Shown: one piece after another, positions 25,801-34,591 of the stretch | Position numbering within the stretch: position 1 is the stretch's first letter | Layout: every line of letters starts with the position of its first letter | NCBI GenBank assembly: GCA_015231955.1 | Contig: JADGAN010000011.1 | Coordinates: 62,001 to 126,000, forward strand | Origin: Oligoflexia bacterium | Lineage (GTDB): Bacteria; Bdellovibrionota; Bacteriovoracia; Bacteriovoracales; Bacteriovoracaceae | Direction: 5' to 3' | DNA: 64,000 bases | Program-made: the position numbers and the translations under genes | The notes under the pieces: model-generated | Database searches by the model: none | What the model saw: only the letters and a program-made list of their open reading frames with translations | What the model was told of the DNA's origin: nothing

Positions 25801-28617
25801 ACAGTCACTCGTCCTGAAAAACGCTTAAACCTCTCTCTAGAGACCATTACGAATAAACTAAAACCCAATGAAGAGCAGCTCTTCACTTTAAAAATTTCCG
25901 ATGCACAAAATAGCAGCTCTACGGCAGAGGTGGTGGCCACCATGTACGATGCCTCTCTAGATGCCCTCTTCACTGCACACACCTTTCCTAACTTCTCCTT
26001 CTCCTATTGGAGTGATACTCTTGCTAGTGCCTACTCCTCCACTCTTACAAGCAAAGAGATGAGAACCTATCAAACGCCCCCTCACCACTACACGCATGTC
26101 GAGCGCCGCTATCCTGAGTTTACGGCAGATATCGCTTATCAATTTAATCAACTTTTCCCTCAAGCGTTTTCTCCTCTTGATGGCCACCGCTCCTTTGCGA
26201 AAATGAAAGGGGGCATGGAGATGATGCAGATGAGTGCGAGCACGATGATGGAAGATAGTCCCAGTACTCCTCTTAGTACTCCTCCTAGCACACCCATTCG
26301 GAGTAACTTGCAAGAGAGCGCCTTCTTCTATCCTCAACTCTTAAGCGATGAAAAGGGAGTGGTCAAAATCGCCTTCACCTCCCCGCAAGCGCTGAGCAAA
26401 TGGAACTTCATGGCCTTTGCTCATGGAAAAAAGAGCGAATTTGGAACTCTAACCAAGGAGTTCATCACCCAAAAAGAGTTGATGCTCACCTTGAATACAC
26501 CCCGTTTTGTAAGACAAGGCGACAGCTTTAAGCTTATTGCAAAAATTGATAACTTAAGCAATGAGGATCTAAAGGGCGATGCCTCTCTCGAGCTCTTTGA
26601 TGCCAAGAGTGCGGCCTTGGTAACCTCCAACTTTATTCCCACGGACAAGAGCAAGCAAAAGAGCTTTTCTGTGCCTGCAAAAAAATCGACAACGCTTAGC
26701 TGGCAAGTGCATATCCCCGATGTCACCTATCCCCTTCAATATTTAATCAAGGCCTCGACTAAACAGTTTACCGATGGAGAGGAGGGTGTGATTCCCATTC
26801 TTCCTCGAAAAATTTTTGTTCAAGAATCGATGCCCTTTTGGATTAATGGTAAAGGCAGCAAAGATTTTCTCTTCACAAAATTGGCAAACTCCAAGGCCTC
26901 GCTAGAGCACGAAAAATTAATCGTGCAAATGGTCTCCAATCCCCTTTGGTATGTAGTGCAGTCACTTCCCTACCTTCGTAAATCATCTCTTGAGTGTAGC
27001 GATTACCTCTTTGAACGTTTATTTGCAAACTTGCTGGGTGAAAAAATTGTTGCCTTAAATCCGCTGATTGAAAAAACGTTTGCAAAATGGAAGTTCCCTC
27101 CCACCTCTCCCCTAAAGGCCAAACAAGATTTAAAAAGTGTTACTCTAGAGGAGACCCCTTGGGTTAATGAAGCAAAAGATGAAGAGCAAGCAAGGGCCGA
27201 GATCGCTAAATTTTTTGACAAAAATAACTTACAACAAGAGCTGGCACTTGCTTATCAAGAGCTAGAAGCACGCATGCTACCCTCGGGTGGATTTGCTTGG
27301 TTTGCGGGGGGTGAGATCGACCACTACACCACCCTCTATATTGTGAGCGGTTTTGGAAAACTTAAGCACTTAAATGTTAACACTAACTACACTCTAGCAA
27401 TGCGATCCCTTGCCTCCCTTGATAACTTTATCCAAAAACAATACCAAACAATTACAAACGACGGTCACAAAGAGCAAAACCACTACTCCCATCTCATTGC
27501 CTACTACCTCTATGGCCGCTCCTTCTTCTTAAAAGATGCTCCTCTTAACCAACACCATCAAGAAGCAGTAAACTACTACCTAGAACAAGCAGCAAGGTAT
27601 TGGCCCACACTTAATTCACGCTTAAGTGAGGCCAACACTGCTCTCGCCGCTTACCGCTTTGGCAAAAAAGAGCTCACACGCGCGATCACAAAGTCGCTGC
27701 GCGAGCGCGCTCTTCACGACAAAGAGATGGGAATGTACTGGGGAGATGAGGAGTGGGGATACTCTTGGTATCACGCCCCGATAGAAACTCAAGCACGCAT
27801 CATCGAACTATTTTCAGAGAGCATCTCCCCTCTTCCAAGCAAAGAGCTGGAGGAGATGAATATTTGGGCCTTAAAGCAAAAGCAGACACAAAGTTGGAAA
27901 ACCTCCAAGGCCACCGCTGAAATCATCTACACCATGCTCTACACTAATCCCAAAGGAATTACTCTCCTCGCAAATCAAGCGATCACTAGCGTAAAACTTA
28001 GCAACAAAGAGCTCACGCCGACAGCAGAGGAGGTAAGTGATGGAAGTGGATACTATGAAAAGCGCTTTAGCGCTAAAGAGATCACAGCTTCTATGGGCCA
28101 CCTCTCCCTTGTTAAAAAAGAGGATGGCATCTCTTGGGGAGGCCTCCATTGGCACTACTTTGAAGATCTCTCCAAAATCACTCCTCATAAAACGCCTCTC
28201 TCTCTTAGCAAAACGCTTTGGATTAAGCGCAATAGCAAAAGTGGTCCTACTCTCCATCCCCTAGAGAAATCCACACCAGTACTCGGAGATAAACTGGTAG
28301 TTCGTCTAAAACTTAAAGTCGATCGCGACATGGAGTATGTGTACATGAAGGAGATGCGTGCTTCTGGCACAGAACCGTTAAATGTGCTCTCCAGCTGGAA
28401 ATATCAAGATGGACTCTCCTACTACGAATCCACCAAAGATAGTGCCACCCACTTTTTCTTTCCCTATCTTCCCAAAGGTACTTTTGTCTTTGAGTATGAG
28501 TTATCACTCACCCATACGGGCCACTTTCAAACTGGCATCGCCACCATTGAGTCTCTCTACGCACCCGAATTCTCCTCTCATTCGCAAAGTTATTCCTTAA
28601 AGGTAGGAGCAATCTGA
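22828..28617 (+). CDS. alpha-2-macroglobulin family protein lacking the thioester
   Basis: A 1929-residue exported protein with a signal peptide (cleavage near SFAKS). The first 330 residues are helical and TPR-like. Macroglobulin domains follow, including ILTDRAIYRPSQRIHFK and VKVEEYRRPKFEITL, which are standard family blocks, and a carboxypeptidase-regulatory-like insert (about 450-550). A Met/Ser/Thr/Pro-rich linker at about 1126-1155 precedes the AFFYPQL segment, where the bait region would be. The thioester position reads ECSDY (C1390), so the Cys-x-Glu-Gln motif is degenerate and no thioester can form. Family members trap proteases or bind envelope partners in the periplasm; there is no neighbouring pbpC. 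An AAGGAGA site supports the start. Confidence 0.9.
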   Translation: MFQLIKFLLVLLLTLSYSCSLSFAKSTATTTDDLLKQIESAEESKLPKRALELAQKLELAAKAEDKKGLYVRAIAKRILNQCHILGKMPKDKIRILQAEIAKVDMESLPLVKLILAKWFWHYYEQNRFKFAERTQVQAGSSDDKDDDFTTWDLNKIQREIHHLYQEVLKDKSALKKIKISDYEGVIEGGNIFNTKTTTLYEFALLEMIQFFKASDQPALPLYQELVYYYQQNNFVEELITIKVARLKYLYADTADPAKKAELKKSLTSLIAKHAALASSALASHELAQAFYDEQEFSKAALVCEKAIEKHANSDGGKLCANLTHQIKRAHFSIKTESSINEDNSTLSISYKNISKIYFRLIADTTPIPKAFPDLNTLLKQTTIKEWSIELHPTSDYKEALEIFPLPEVPHGFYHLFASSAPDFKQKADLHLSYTSFWRSDSLLLIKEENQALKGFVLDAHTGAPLSDTTLEVYENNQQDHYQKVATTNTNGDGIFSYEPLAKQKSYLNLGRYFKVISPQNGDTLFTSYLQQNPSLQKHQGTKALILTDRAIYRPSQRIHFKVICYSFDQEREQYASKQCKNLEVKLYDNNQQELAKMVGNANEFGSFAGDFLIPAHTLLGDLSLRTSSPTGEAQVKVEEYRRPKFEITLTPPVAQFRLNDKVSISGKAVTYAGAPLPATSRVKYRIVRNVEMPPWWFYWKMLLPSSKAMELGHGVTSLNDLGEFSLSFVATPDAKIDPKSKPHFTFNLEVEVTDATGETHAQSLEFKLGYTALSATLSSIDWLLEESPTAITITTTTLDGKECAASGTLQIFELQAPARPKRTATTTTMAMAKPLAKEIIASWPQGKLLESQTFATSLDGKSTHSFKLKSGAYVAILTSKDQFAQEVIEKHHFIVFNKEEFKLPLPSFFTLNKTSFAPSEKLEALWATGYGSGRAYISFLQNGKSFKSYWTAKNSGLHFINLPITKEHQGGFTLQILFVQENQIYFYNQLITVTRPEKRLNLSLETITNKLKPNEEQLFTLKISDAQNSSSTAEVVATMYDASLDALFTAHTFPNFSFSYWSDTLASAYSSTLTSKEMRTYQTPPHHYTHVERRYPEFTADIAYQFNQLFPQAFSPLDGHRSFAKMKGGMEMMQMSASTMMEDSPSTPLSTPPSTPIRSNLQESAFFYPQLLSDEKGVVKIAFTSPQALSKWNFMAFAHGKKSEFGTLTKEFITQKELMLTLNTPRFVRQGDSFKLIAKIDNLSNEDLKGDASLELFDAKSAALVTSNFIPTDKSKQKSFSVPAKKSTTLSWQVHIPDVTYPLQYLIKASTKQFTDGEEGVIPILPRKIFVQESMPFWINGKGSKDFLFTKLANSKASLEHEKLIVQMVSNPLWYVVQSLPYLRKSSLECSDYLFERLFANLLGEKIVALNPLIEKTFAKWKFPPTSPLKAKQDLKSVTLEETPWVNEAKDEEQARAEIAKFFDKNNLQQELALAYQELEARMLPSGGFAWFAGGEIDHYTTLYIVSGFGKLKHLNVNTNYTLAMRSLASLDNFIQKQYQTITNDGHKEQNHYSHLIAYYLYGRSFFLKDAPLNQHHQEAVNYYLEQAARYWPTLNSRLSEANTALAAYRFGKKELTRAITKSLRERALHDKEMGMYWGDEEWGYSWYHAPIETQARIIELFSESISPLPSKELEEMNIWALKQKQTQSWKTSKATAEIIYTMLYTNPKGITLLANQAITSVKLSNKELTPTAEEVSDGSGYYEKRFSAKEITASMGHLSLVKKEDGISWGGLHWHYFEDLSKITPHKTPLSLSKTLWIKRNSKSGPTLHPLEKSTPVLGDKLVVRLKLKVDRDMEYVYMKEMRASGTEPLNVLSSWKYQDGLSYYESTKDSATHFFFPYLPKGTFVFEYELSLTHTGHFQTGIATIESLYAPEFSSHSQSYSLKVGAI
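25294..25323. repeat. in-frame period-6 repeat within the macroglobulin gene
   Basis: ACGGCC, two ACGACC, then two ATGGCC units follow each other and encode a short Thr-Ala/Thr-Thr/Met-Ala run. The unit is two codons, so a change in copy number keeps the frame. Confidence 0.8.
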
Positions 28618-28726
28618 TCCAAAATTAAAAAAACGCTTTAAGAGAAAATCGTCCTCTCGTACCATGACAAGAGAGTCTGCTTCTTTATATGATAGTGGCG
28701 TCATAAGTTCCAACAAGGTGGTTTTT

Positions 28727-28948
28727 ATGGCCGACATTCTTTATAAACTCCTCGTAAAATCGACAAACTCTTTTGCTCATGACACCCCCGACTCCTCCCT
28801 CAACCCCTCTCACTATGAGTGTAAGCACATCGTAGGTAAGGCCAGTGAGAAAACTTTTTGTGTTTTAGTCTTTGCACGCCTGCTTGCCTGGGTTGCCCTT
28901 TGGTGCCTGCTTGCCTGGTTGTATCAAACCTCTATCGCCAGCACTTAA
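28727..28948 (+). CDS. small hypothetical protein with C-terminal hydrophobic helix
   Basis: I do not recognise this 73-residue product. An AAGGTGG site at 28715-28721 lies five bases before the ATG at 28727, which argues for real translation; a frame from 28664 lacks one. The C-terminal third (VLVFARLLAWVALWCLLAWL) is a good membrane-helix candidate. It lies alone in the 558 bases between the macroglobulin and sigma-factor genes. The remaining 227 bases (28949-29175) hold nothing I can assign. Confidence 0.4.
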   Translation: MADILYKLLVKSTNSFAHDTPDSSLNPSHYECKHIVGKASEKTFCVLVFARLLAWVALWCLLAWLYQTSIAST

Positions 28949-29175
28949 ATTTTATATCAGACTTTTCGAATACGATAATGCCCAGGGAAGCTTTAAATTG
29001 CTTATATTTTGTAAAAATTGGATGACTAAATTTTTCTGGAACAAAAAACGTCATTGTCAGACGCTTTCAATTCATGAGAGTCAACACCATGAAGTACTTT
29101 TGCTTTTGCACGCTTCTGTTAATCTCTAGAGTCGATCTATTCAGAAACATGATTCTTTAACCTGGATTTATAAGT

Positions 29176-29730
29176 ATGGAAAGAGAAACTGAATTTTTAA
29201 CTCACTGTTTTTCCGATTCCTATTATGAAATACGCAATGAGATGTTGAAATGGGTTCGTAGGCGTTGGCATCTCGATCGAGCTACAATTGAGGATGTGGT
29301 TTCAGAGGGGTTTATGCGAGGTTGGCAGTGGCGTGAACGATTTGAATCAATAGACCACGCTAAAAACTGGATACATAAGAGTATCAATAATCTTATCATC
29401 TCCCATTTTCGCAAACAGCGGCACATTCTATATTTGGGAGAATTAAACTTAAATGAAGAAAGTGATCATGGAAAATATATCGCCTACTATTTCCATATCA
29501 GTGCTAACCATGAGAATCAAAATCATACTCTACAAAGCGAGTATCGCGAATTGGAAAAGTTGTTCGATAATTGCAAAAATCGGCAAAGGGCCAAAGTGGC
29601 GGTGTTGTATTATAAGCAGGGTATGAGTGTAGCAGAGATCGCTTATGCGCTCAAGATGAAACAGAACACAGTGCTCTCACATATTTATCGCTTTAGAAAA
29701 GATGCTAAAGTACTCTTCGCTGACGCATAA
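29176..29730 (+). CDS. ECF-type sigma factor
   Basis: The 184-residue product has the two conserved regions of extracytoplasmic-function sigma factors: region 2 at about 25-80 (TIEDVVSEGFMRGWQWRERF, then WIHKSINNLIISHFRK, where the -10 element is recognised) and region 4 at about 135-180 (SVAEIAYALKMKQNTVLSHI, a helix-turn-helix). No anti-sigma gene is next to it, and no clear ribosome site is visible before the ATG. It is convergent with the operon at 29747-36337 (16-base gap). It may control the neighbouring exported-protein operons, but that is only a guess from position. Confidence 0.8.
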   Translation: MERETEFLTHCFSDSYYEIRNEMLKWVRRRWHLDRATIEDVVSEGFMRGWQWRERFESIDHAKNWIHKSINNLIISHFRKQRHILYLGELNLNEESDHGKYIAYYFHISANHENQNHTLQSEYRELEKLFDNCKNRQRAKVAVLYYKQGMSVAEIAYALKMKQNTVLSHIYRFRKDAKVLFADA

Positions 29731-29746
29731 AATGCATCACTAAAGA

Positions 29747-31288
29747 CTACTCTTTAAAAAATCCAACATAAGACCAGGGGTTTGGATCTCCTTCGAGATA
29801 AATTTGGTAGCGCAATAATGTTGCTTTGGAATCCTCAATGCATGGAAGATTAAGGGGTACTCCCGGTTGATCACACTTTCTTGTTAAAATGTGAGTTAGG
29901 TGATCAAGAATTGTTTCTTGCTTACTCTTGGGTAATGAAAAAAATTCTGAGGCAAAGGGAGTTGGTGGTGTTCCTGCTTTAGGGGTGAGATAGGCCAAAA
30001 TAATCTGCTTAGAATTCTCTTCTTGGGTTAAGGCCACTTTTAAGGCCTCTTCATTAAAGTCTGTTTTCAAGTTTAAAGGCGCGCGCATGGCCCTATCTTG
30101 ATCGATCATCTTTGAAAGAATGCGAGTGCGAACAAGAGAGAGAAGCTCTGTTTGCAAGAGAGATGAAGTGGGGGTGGTGATTGTAGTCGTAAGAAGTTTG
30201 CCAAAACTTTGCGAAGAGGGATTCATCGTCGTCCACGCGGTAGTAAACGATTGCTCAAAGCGCGCCTTTAATCCAATTAAGACTCGCTTAAAAAGAGTTT
30301 CACGACATTTGGCCCCTGCCTTGGTATAAGGGAACTCTTCGCCAAGATCTTGAAGCGATCCAATCCAACCCGCTTCATGCCACGATAAGAGCATGCGAGA
30401 GTCGGTTCCTCCTATCACACCATCATCAAAGGGACAAAGACTTTGGGTAAAGAGGTCTATTTTTTGATGACGTGTAGGGTGAAGCAGACCTTCTCGTGCT
30501 AATTGTGTGTAGCTTTTGCTCATCACTGTAATAGAGATATTACTTAACTCTTTAAAGAGACTTTTCTGGCATCCCGTTTTAATGAGGTCATCGACAGGAC
30601 CTGGAATTGTTAAAGTGCTCTCTCGAAATTCTAGAGCAAAACATTGGGTAAATAATCCACGCAGAAGTGCCACGCGATCTTCGCTAAGCGCGCTGCCGCT
30701 GGTATCTGTTATCTCTAAGGCCGGTAAATTTTTTTCTCTCTCCTTATCGTAAAAGTCGTTAACGCTTAAGTCTTCCCAGCTTTTTTCAAGGAGACTCCAA
30801 TGACGCCAAAAGGGTGGAACCCTTTCTGGTGGCAGCAGTTGCAACTTTCCGGTGTCTGTGCCTGTGTTCGTAGTTGAACGATCTTGGGCGCTGACAATAA
30901 TCTTTCTCGTGCGATCATCCCCACTACTCTCATCTGCAAGAGTAGTGAGCTGTTCGCTCTTTAATGCCTTTAAAACTTCCAGCATTTGAGAATAACCGCT
31001 ATGGTGTTCATCCCAAAGTTTTGCAGAATCGTGGGAAGCCTTAAACGATAGTTCAACGGCCCCAACCGCAATCGTATCGGAGGGAGCGGCCTTAAGCTCA
31101 AGTTTTCCGATCTTTACTGTGGAATCGGGATCATTGATAGCAGGCGCAGGTGTCGGTATAGATCCAAGATTGGGATTGGACCCGGATCCAGACCCGGATC
31201 CAGAATCGGAACCGGAACCGGAACAAGAGAGTAATCCCAATACCAGAGACATGGTCATGATCAGAGCGATAAATCTTTTTTTTCTCAT
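29747..31288 (-). CDS. lipoprotein, paralogue of the protein at 33079-34548
   Basis: The 513-residue product has a lipoprotein signal with the lipobox LLSC (cysteine about residue 22), followed by a Ser-Gly repeat (SGSGSDSGSG) and a Pro-rich linker, so the body is tethered on a flexible stalk. From about residue 75 it is similar along its length to the exported protein at 33079-34548. Shared blocks include LPALEITD, EDRVALLRG, QCFAL, LHPTRHQK, SLCPFDDGVIGGT and KAGAKCRETL. Conserved Cys (in QCFAL, IKTGC, SLCP, AKCRETL) suggest disulfides. I know no family for it. It is the last gene of the leftward operon, 32 bases after its neighbour, with a GAGAGGG ribosome site. Confidence 0.75.
   Translation of the reverse strand: MRKKRFIALIMTMSLVLGLLSCSGSGSDSGSGSGSGSNPNLGSIPTPAPAINDPDSTVKIGKLELKAAPSDTIAVGAVELSFKASHDSAKLWDEHHSGYSQMLEVLKALKSEQLTTLADESSGDDRTRKIIVSAQDRSTTNTGTDTGKLQLLPPERVPPFWRHWSLLEKSWEDLSVNDFYDKEREKNLPALEITDTSGSALSEDRVALLRGLFTQCFALEFRESTLTIPGPVDDLIKTGCQKSLFKELSNISITVMSKSYTQLAREGLLHPTRHQKIDLFTQSLCPFDDGVIGGTDSRMLLSWHEAGWIGSLQDLGEEFPYTKAGAKCRETLFKRVLIGLKARFEQSFTTAWTTMNPSSQSFGKLLTTTITTPTSSLLQTELLSLVRTRILSKMIDQDRAMRAPLNLKTDFNEEALKVALTQEENSKQIILAYLTPKAGTPPTPFASEFFSLPKSKQETILDHLTHILTRKCDQPGVPLNLPCIEDSKATLLRYQIYLEGDPNPWSYVGFFKE
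31176..31223. repeat. in-frame period-6 repeat encoding the Ser-Gly stalk
   Basis: Eight hexamers of the type CCGGAT / CCAGAC / CCGGAA follow in register within the lipoprotein gene and encode, on the minus strand, alternating Ser-Gly (with Ser-Asp). Interruptions show partial decay; copy-number change would alter the stalk length without breaking the frame. Confidence 0.85.
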
Positions 31289-31320
31289 AATCCCTCTCTA
31301 CTAAATTTAAGCAACAAATG

Positions 31321-32403
31321 CTAAAGACAAGGTAAAAAAGCACCATTAGAGCTGCGATGAAAACAAATATTGGTGGCCAAAGGAAAGTCTGTAATAAAAA
31401 TCGCTGAGGTTGAGGTAGCGGCCGCTGTGACCGTTACAAGCGTTCCTGCAATGGAGAACGGAAGATTTAGACGGCCTCGATGCTTTTTGAGTGATCGCAC
31501 TCCATGACTCGTTAGAAGCAATGTTAATGAGGCCTTACCTTGAAGAGAGTCCTCTAAGAGGAAATCGCTCTTGGGTAAGAAAGGAACAACTCCTTCGACG
31601 TCGATATCGCCGGTACTCGCTTGAAGCAGAGAGTGCCCAGCATTTAATTGAAGAAATTTTATAGAGGGATTAGGCATGAACTGTTGATAGCGCTTTAGTG
31701 CCTGAACCGTTATTGCTTCCAATCCAATCTGAATGGGAAGCTGTAAGCGTCCTCCGGGAGAGGCATAAAATTGGAAAAGGGTGATTGGCCACTCAGTAAG
31801 AAATTCTGGCGAGGTCGCAGGAGAGGTTTTGAGTTGATGCTTTTCAAAGATTCGGTGAAAACGATGAAGCTGAGTTAGGCGCGTCTCTAGCGACACTTGC
31901 TCCCCAGCTTTGGCCAATAACGCTTCATAATTTGTTTGGATCTCTCGCCACTTGCGCAGCTGTTCTTCAAAGAATGGCCTTAAAGTGCTTGGTGCTGTTT
32001 GGGCCTGAAATTCCAGCTCTTGAACTCGCTCACTAATCATATCTACGCTCTTGACGTAGTGATTGCCGGCCAAAACTTTAAGCGCATCTCGAACCTCTTG
32101 CTCATCTGCTTGCAACGAGGAGTCGATAGTGAAGATGATCTCTTCACTGCGATCAGAGTCAGAGGCCAAGAAGGCCTTCGGTGTGACGTAAAGAGTGAGA
32201 GGAGTAACTCCGGCGCTCGTATCACTTAAGATATTTAACGTCATCAGCGCTGAGGCCTCACTCAGAGTGAGATCGCCGCTAGTGGTCATCTCATGGAGAC
32301 GAGGCAGCTCTGTAGGAACAATCTCGGCCGTCACGAGTATGGGTGAGAAGAGAAGGGTAAGCGCTAAGAGCGGTAACCCTGCTCTAGAAGGTTTGGGTTT
32401 CAT
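31321..32403 (-). CDS. exported protein sharing a module with the 34592-36337 protein
   Basis: A 360-residue protein with a signal peptide (LPLLALTLLFSPILVTAE). The middle (about 130-200) is helical and charged; the C-terminal part is beta-rich. HGVRSLKKHRGRLNLPFSIA resembles GFNSLKSHARAKKPYNLPIR in the protein at 34592-36337, and the surrounding strands match in pattern, so the two share a domain. Function unknown. GGAGCTAA upstream is its ribosome site, and its ATG directly abuts the stop of the gene before it. It is the fourth gene of the leftward operon. Confidence 0.7.
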   Translation of the reverse strand: MKPKPSRAGLPLLALTLLFSPILVTAEIVPTELPRLHEMTTSGDLTLSEASALMTLNILSDTSAGVTPLTLYVTPKAFLASDSDRSEEIIFTIDSSLQADEQEVRDALKVLAGNHYVKSVDMISERVQELEFQAQTAPSTLRPFFEEQLRKWREIQTNYEALLAKAGEQVSLETRLTQLHRFHRIFEKHQLKTSPATSPEFLTEWPITLFQFYASPGGRLQLPIQIGLEAITVQALKRYQQFMPNPSIKFLQLNAGHSLLQASTGDIDVEGVVPFLPKSDFLLEDSLQGKASLTLLLTSHGVRSLKKHRGRLNLPFSIAGTLVTVTAAATSTSAIFITDFPLATNICFHRSSNGAFLPCL

Positions 32404-33048
32404 TTAATTAGCTCCATTTGTTGTCCGCTTGAGGTAATCGATAACTGCATCGACGGCCGCAATTTGACAAGGTAACTTGGAAAAAAATTGGTGCTCCTCT
32501 TGTAGTAAGGCCTCCCACGCCTCCTTTTTTTGCCCAAACTCCACCATCGCAAAGAGTTGCTCTTTGCGAAGACTACTTAAACCGCTAGGAGGCAAGTTGC
32601 GAATAGCTTCGGCCAAGGAGACCTCTTTTAAGATGGGAAGCACATACTCTTGGCAATACTTCACCCTCTCTCCAAGCGCTCTTCTCATGTTTTCACTTAA
32701 TTGCTGCTCACACTTATCCGAGACTGCGTGAAAGCGTTGGATATAACCAACAAGCCATCCCGACTTATAACCGGCCACATAGTAGTCACCCGGTGGTACT
32801 CGAAAATGAACTGCAGTATGAAAGAAGGTTTGAACTGCAGAGGAGTTGATTGTAAGAAAAGTGCAATCATCGATAAAAAAGTGGTCAAAATAGGAGCGAC
32901 CATCAGCAATTCCTAGCATGAGGCCTTCATTTAAGAGCATGATCATCTCCAATAGAGCGTCGTGATCATCATCCTCCGCGGCCGTTGCTGCTGAAGATGG
33001 AGGAAGCGAAGAGAAAAAAAAGAGTAACAAAAAGAGCAGGAATTTCAT
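32404..33048 (-). CDS. small exported helical protein with Cys residues
   Basis: The 214-residue product has a signal peptide (MKFLLFLLLFFFSSLPPSSAATAA). The mature part is mostly helical with Cys in DDCTF, DKCEQQ, KYCQEY and PCQIAA. A GYKSGWLVGY segment resembles similarly placed GY..G helices in the proteins of the rightward operon (37525 and 40562), a loose pattern and not proof of homology. Not recognised otherwise. An AAGGATG site precedes the ATG; 30 bases separate it from the upstream gene. Confidence 0.65.
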   Translation of the reverse strand: MKFLLFLLLFFFSSLPPSSAATAAEDDDHDALLEMIMLLNEGLMLGIADGRSYFDHFFIDDCTFLTINSSAVQTFFHTAVHFRVPPGDYYVAGYKSGWLVGYIQRFHAVSDKCEQQLSENMRRALGERVKYCQEYVLPILKEVSLAEAIRNLPPSGLSSLRKEQLFAMVEFGQKKEAWEALLQEEHQFFSKLPCQIAAVDAVIDYLKRTTNGAN

Positions 33049-33078
33049 GAGTGCATCCTTGGCCTAATAAATAAACGC

Positions 33079-34548
33079 CTATAAAAGGGCCGCAATATCA
33101 AACCACAAAGTGGAGTCGCTTTGGAGTTTAATTTGAAAGCTATAGATCCCAACTGTGGAGTCTTTAATGCATTTCCCTTTTCCCTCGGTAATAATCGGCC
33201 CTACATTATCGCGTGGACATTTTCTGGTGTAGAGAGAGGTAAACTTTTTCAGTACTAGCTGCTGCTTCTCCGTGGAAAGTTTCTCCAATGCCTTGGCAAA
33301 CTGACTCGGAACAACGACAGTCGAGTTAGGATTGGTCGTAGAGGGAGAGTTTCTAGCGACGAGAAGATACGCTTTAAGCGCTTTAGCTAAATTGGGGCGC
33401 ACCCCTTCACTGACATCTTTTTCAATGCTCATTTCTAAAGCAATACGATTGACGTCTCTGGGGTTAAACGCCTCATTCATCGAAGCCTCGTCTAAAACTT
33501 TAGGCAAGAATTTTCTTTTGGCCAATCTTATCATCGTTTCTAGAGGAAGTAAGGGACGATCAATACCCACCTCTACTAAGTGGTCAACAAAACTCTTTCC
33601 TGTTATATTTAGACTCTCTATCGTCGACGAAAACGATTCTTGAAAACGGGTTTTAAGCCCAATCATGACCTTTTTTAAGAGTGTCTCTCGACATTGCGCT
33701 CCTGCTTTAGAGTAGGGTTGTTCTCCCAGATCTCTTGCAACCCAGTTGGCCTCTTGAAGAGAGAGTAAAAGTTGCGGATTGGTTCCTCCGATCACTCCAT
33801 CATCCAAGGGACATAAGCTTTGAAGAAAGAGGTCGAGCTTCTGATGGCGTCTTGGATGAAGTGTCCCCTCCATGGCCAAATCCCAATAACTCTTATTCAT
33901 TACTTTGATTGAGACATCCTGTAGCTGCTCTAAGAGAGGAGCACGACAACCCTCTTGAATGATCGGTTCATAGTAGCTGGGAATTTTTAATCCTGGTTCT
34001 CTAAAGGCCAGCGCAAAACATTGGGCAAAGACTCCCCGTAATAGTGCTAAGCGATCTTCATCGAGTGCTGCTCCATTGGCATCGGTTATCTCTAAGGCCG
34101 GAAGTTTTTTTTCCAAATTTTTGTCAAAGAAGTGGAGCTGGCTTAGCTTTTGCCACTCCTGTTCGAGTGTACTCCAACTCTTCCAGAAGTTGGGGATTCT
34201 TTCATCGTCTTCATTTAAAAGCTGTAGGTGAGTAACCCACTCTGAGCGAACTGCAAGGAAGTATTCATTAAGATCATTTCCTCGATACCCACGGTAATCG
34301 ATCTTCAAACCCTCTTGTTCAATCGCTTTAAGGAGTTCTCCCATTCTCCCCACGTTACTATGGTTTTGGTACCAGATTTGGGAGTACATGGAGTTTCCTT
34401 TTAAGACGATCTCAATGGTGTTTTCCGCTTGAGTCGATGGCACGGCAGTTATCGAGAGAGTTCCTCCTTCGGGTTCAGCGCAGATAGGAGAAGAAAAAGA
34501 GGAGGAAAGCAGTATTAAACAAGATAGAGTTAAAATTTTTTTTTTCAT
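33079..34548 (-). CDS. exported protein, paralogue of the lipoprotein at 29747-31288
   Basis: The 489-residue product carries an ordinary signal peptide (ILLSSSFSSPICAE) rather than the lipobox-plus-stalk of its paralogue. Identity to the paralogue is highest from about residue 115 to 300 (FWKSWSTLEQEW, LPALEITDANGAAL, RHQKLDLFLQSLCP, DDGVIGGTNPQ, SKAGAQCRETL). Conserved Cys positions suggest a disulfide-stabilised helical domain. One paralogue is membrane-tethered and the other soluble or secreted, which suggests two locations for the same activity. The function is not known. It has a GAGAG ribosome site and lies second in the leftward operon. Confidence 0.75.
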   Translation of the reverse strand: MKKKILTLSCLILLSSSFSSPICAEPEGGTLSITAVPSTQAENTIEIVLKGNSMYSQIWYQNHSNVGRMGELLKAIEQEGLKIDYRGYRGNDLNEYFLAVRSEWVTHLQLLNEDDERIPNFWKSWSTLEQEWQKLSQLHFFDKNLEKKLPALEITDANGAALDEDRLALLRGVFAQCFALAFREPGLKIPSYYEPIIQEGCRAPLLEQLQDVSIKVMNKSYWDLAMEGTLHPRRHQKLDLFLQSLCPLDDGVIGGTNPQLLLSLQEANWVARDLGEQPYSKAGAQCRETLLKKVMIGLKTRFQESFSSTIESLNITGKSFVDHLVEVGIDRPLLPLETMIRLAKRKFLPKVLDEASMNEAFNPRDVNRIALEMSIEKDVSEGVRPNLAKALKAYLLVARNSPSTTNPNSTVVVPSQFAKALEKLSTEKQQLVLKKFTSLYTRKCPRDNVGPIITEGKGKCIKDSTVGIYSFQIKLQSDSTLWFDIAALL

Positions 34549-34591
34549 AATGCTCTCATTTGATATGAAGTGATGATACTATGTATGGTGT

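Noticed and set aside
28872-29129. 85-residue frame overlapping the small protein at 28727
   Set aside because: No ribosome site, different frame from the better-supported small gene, and composition typical of chance.
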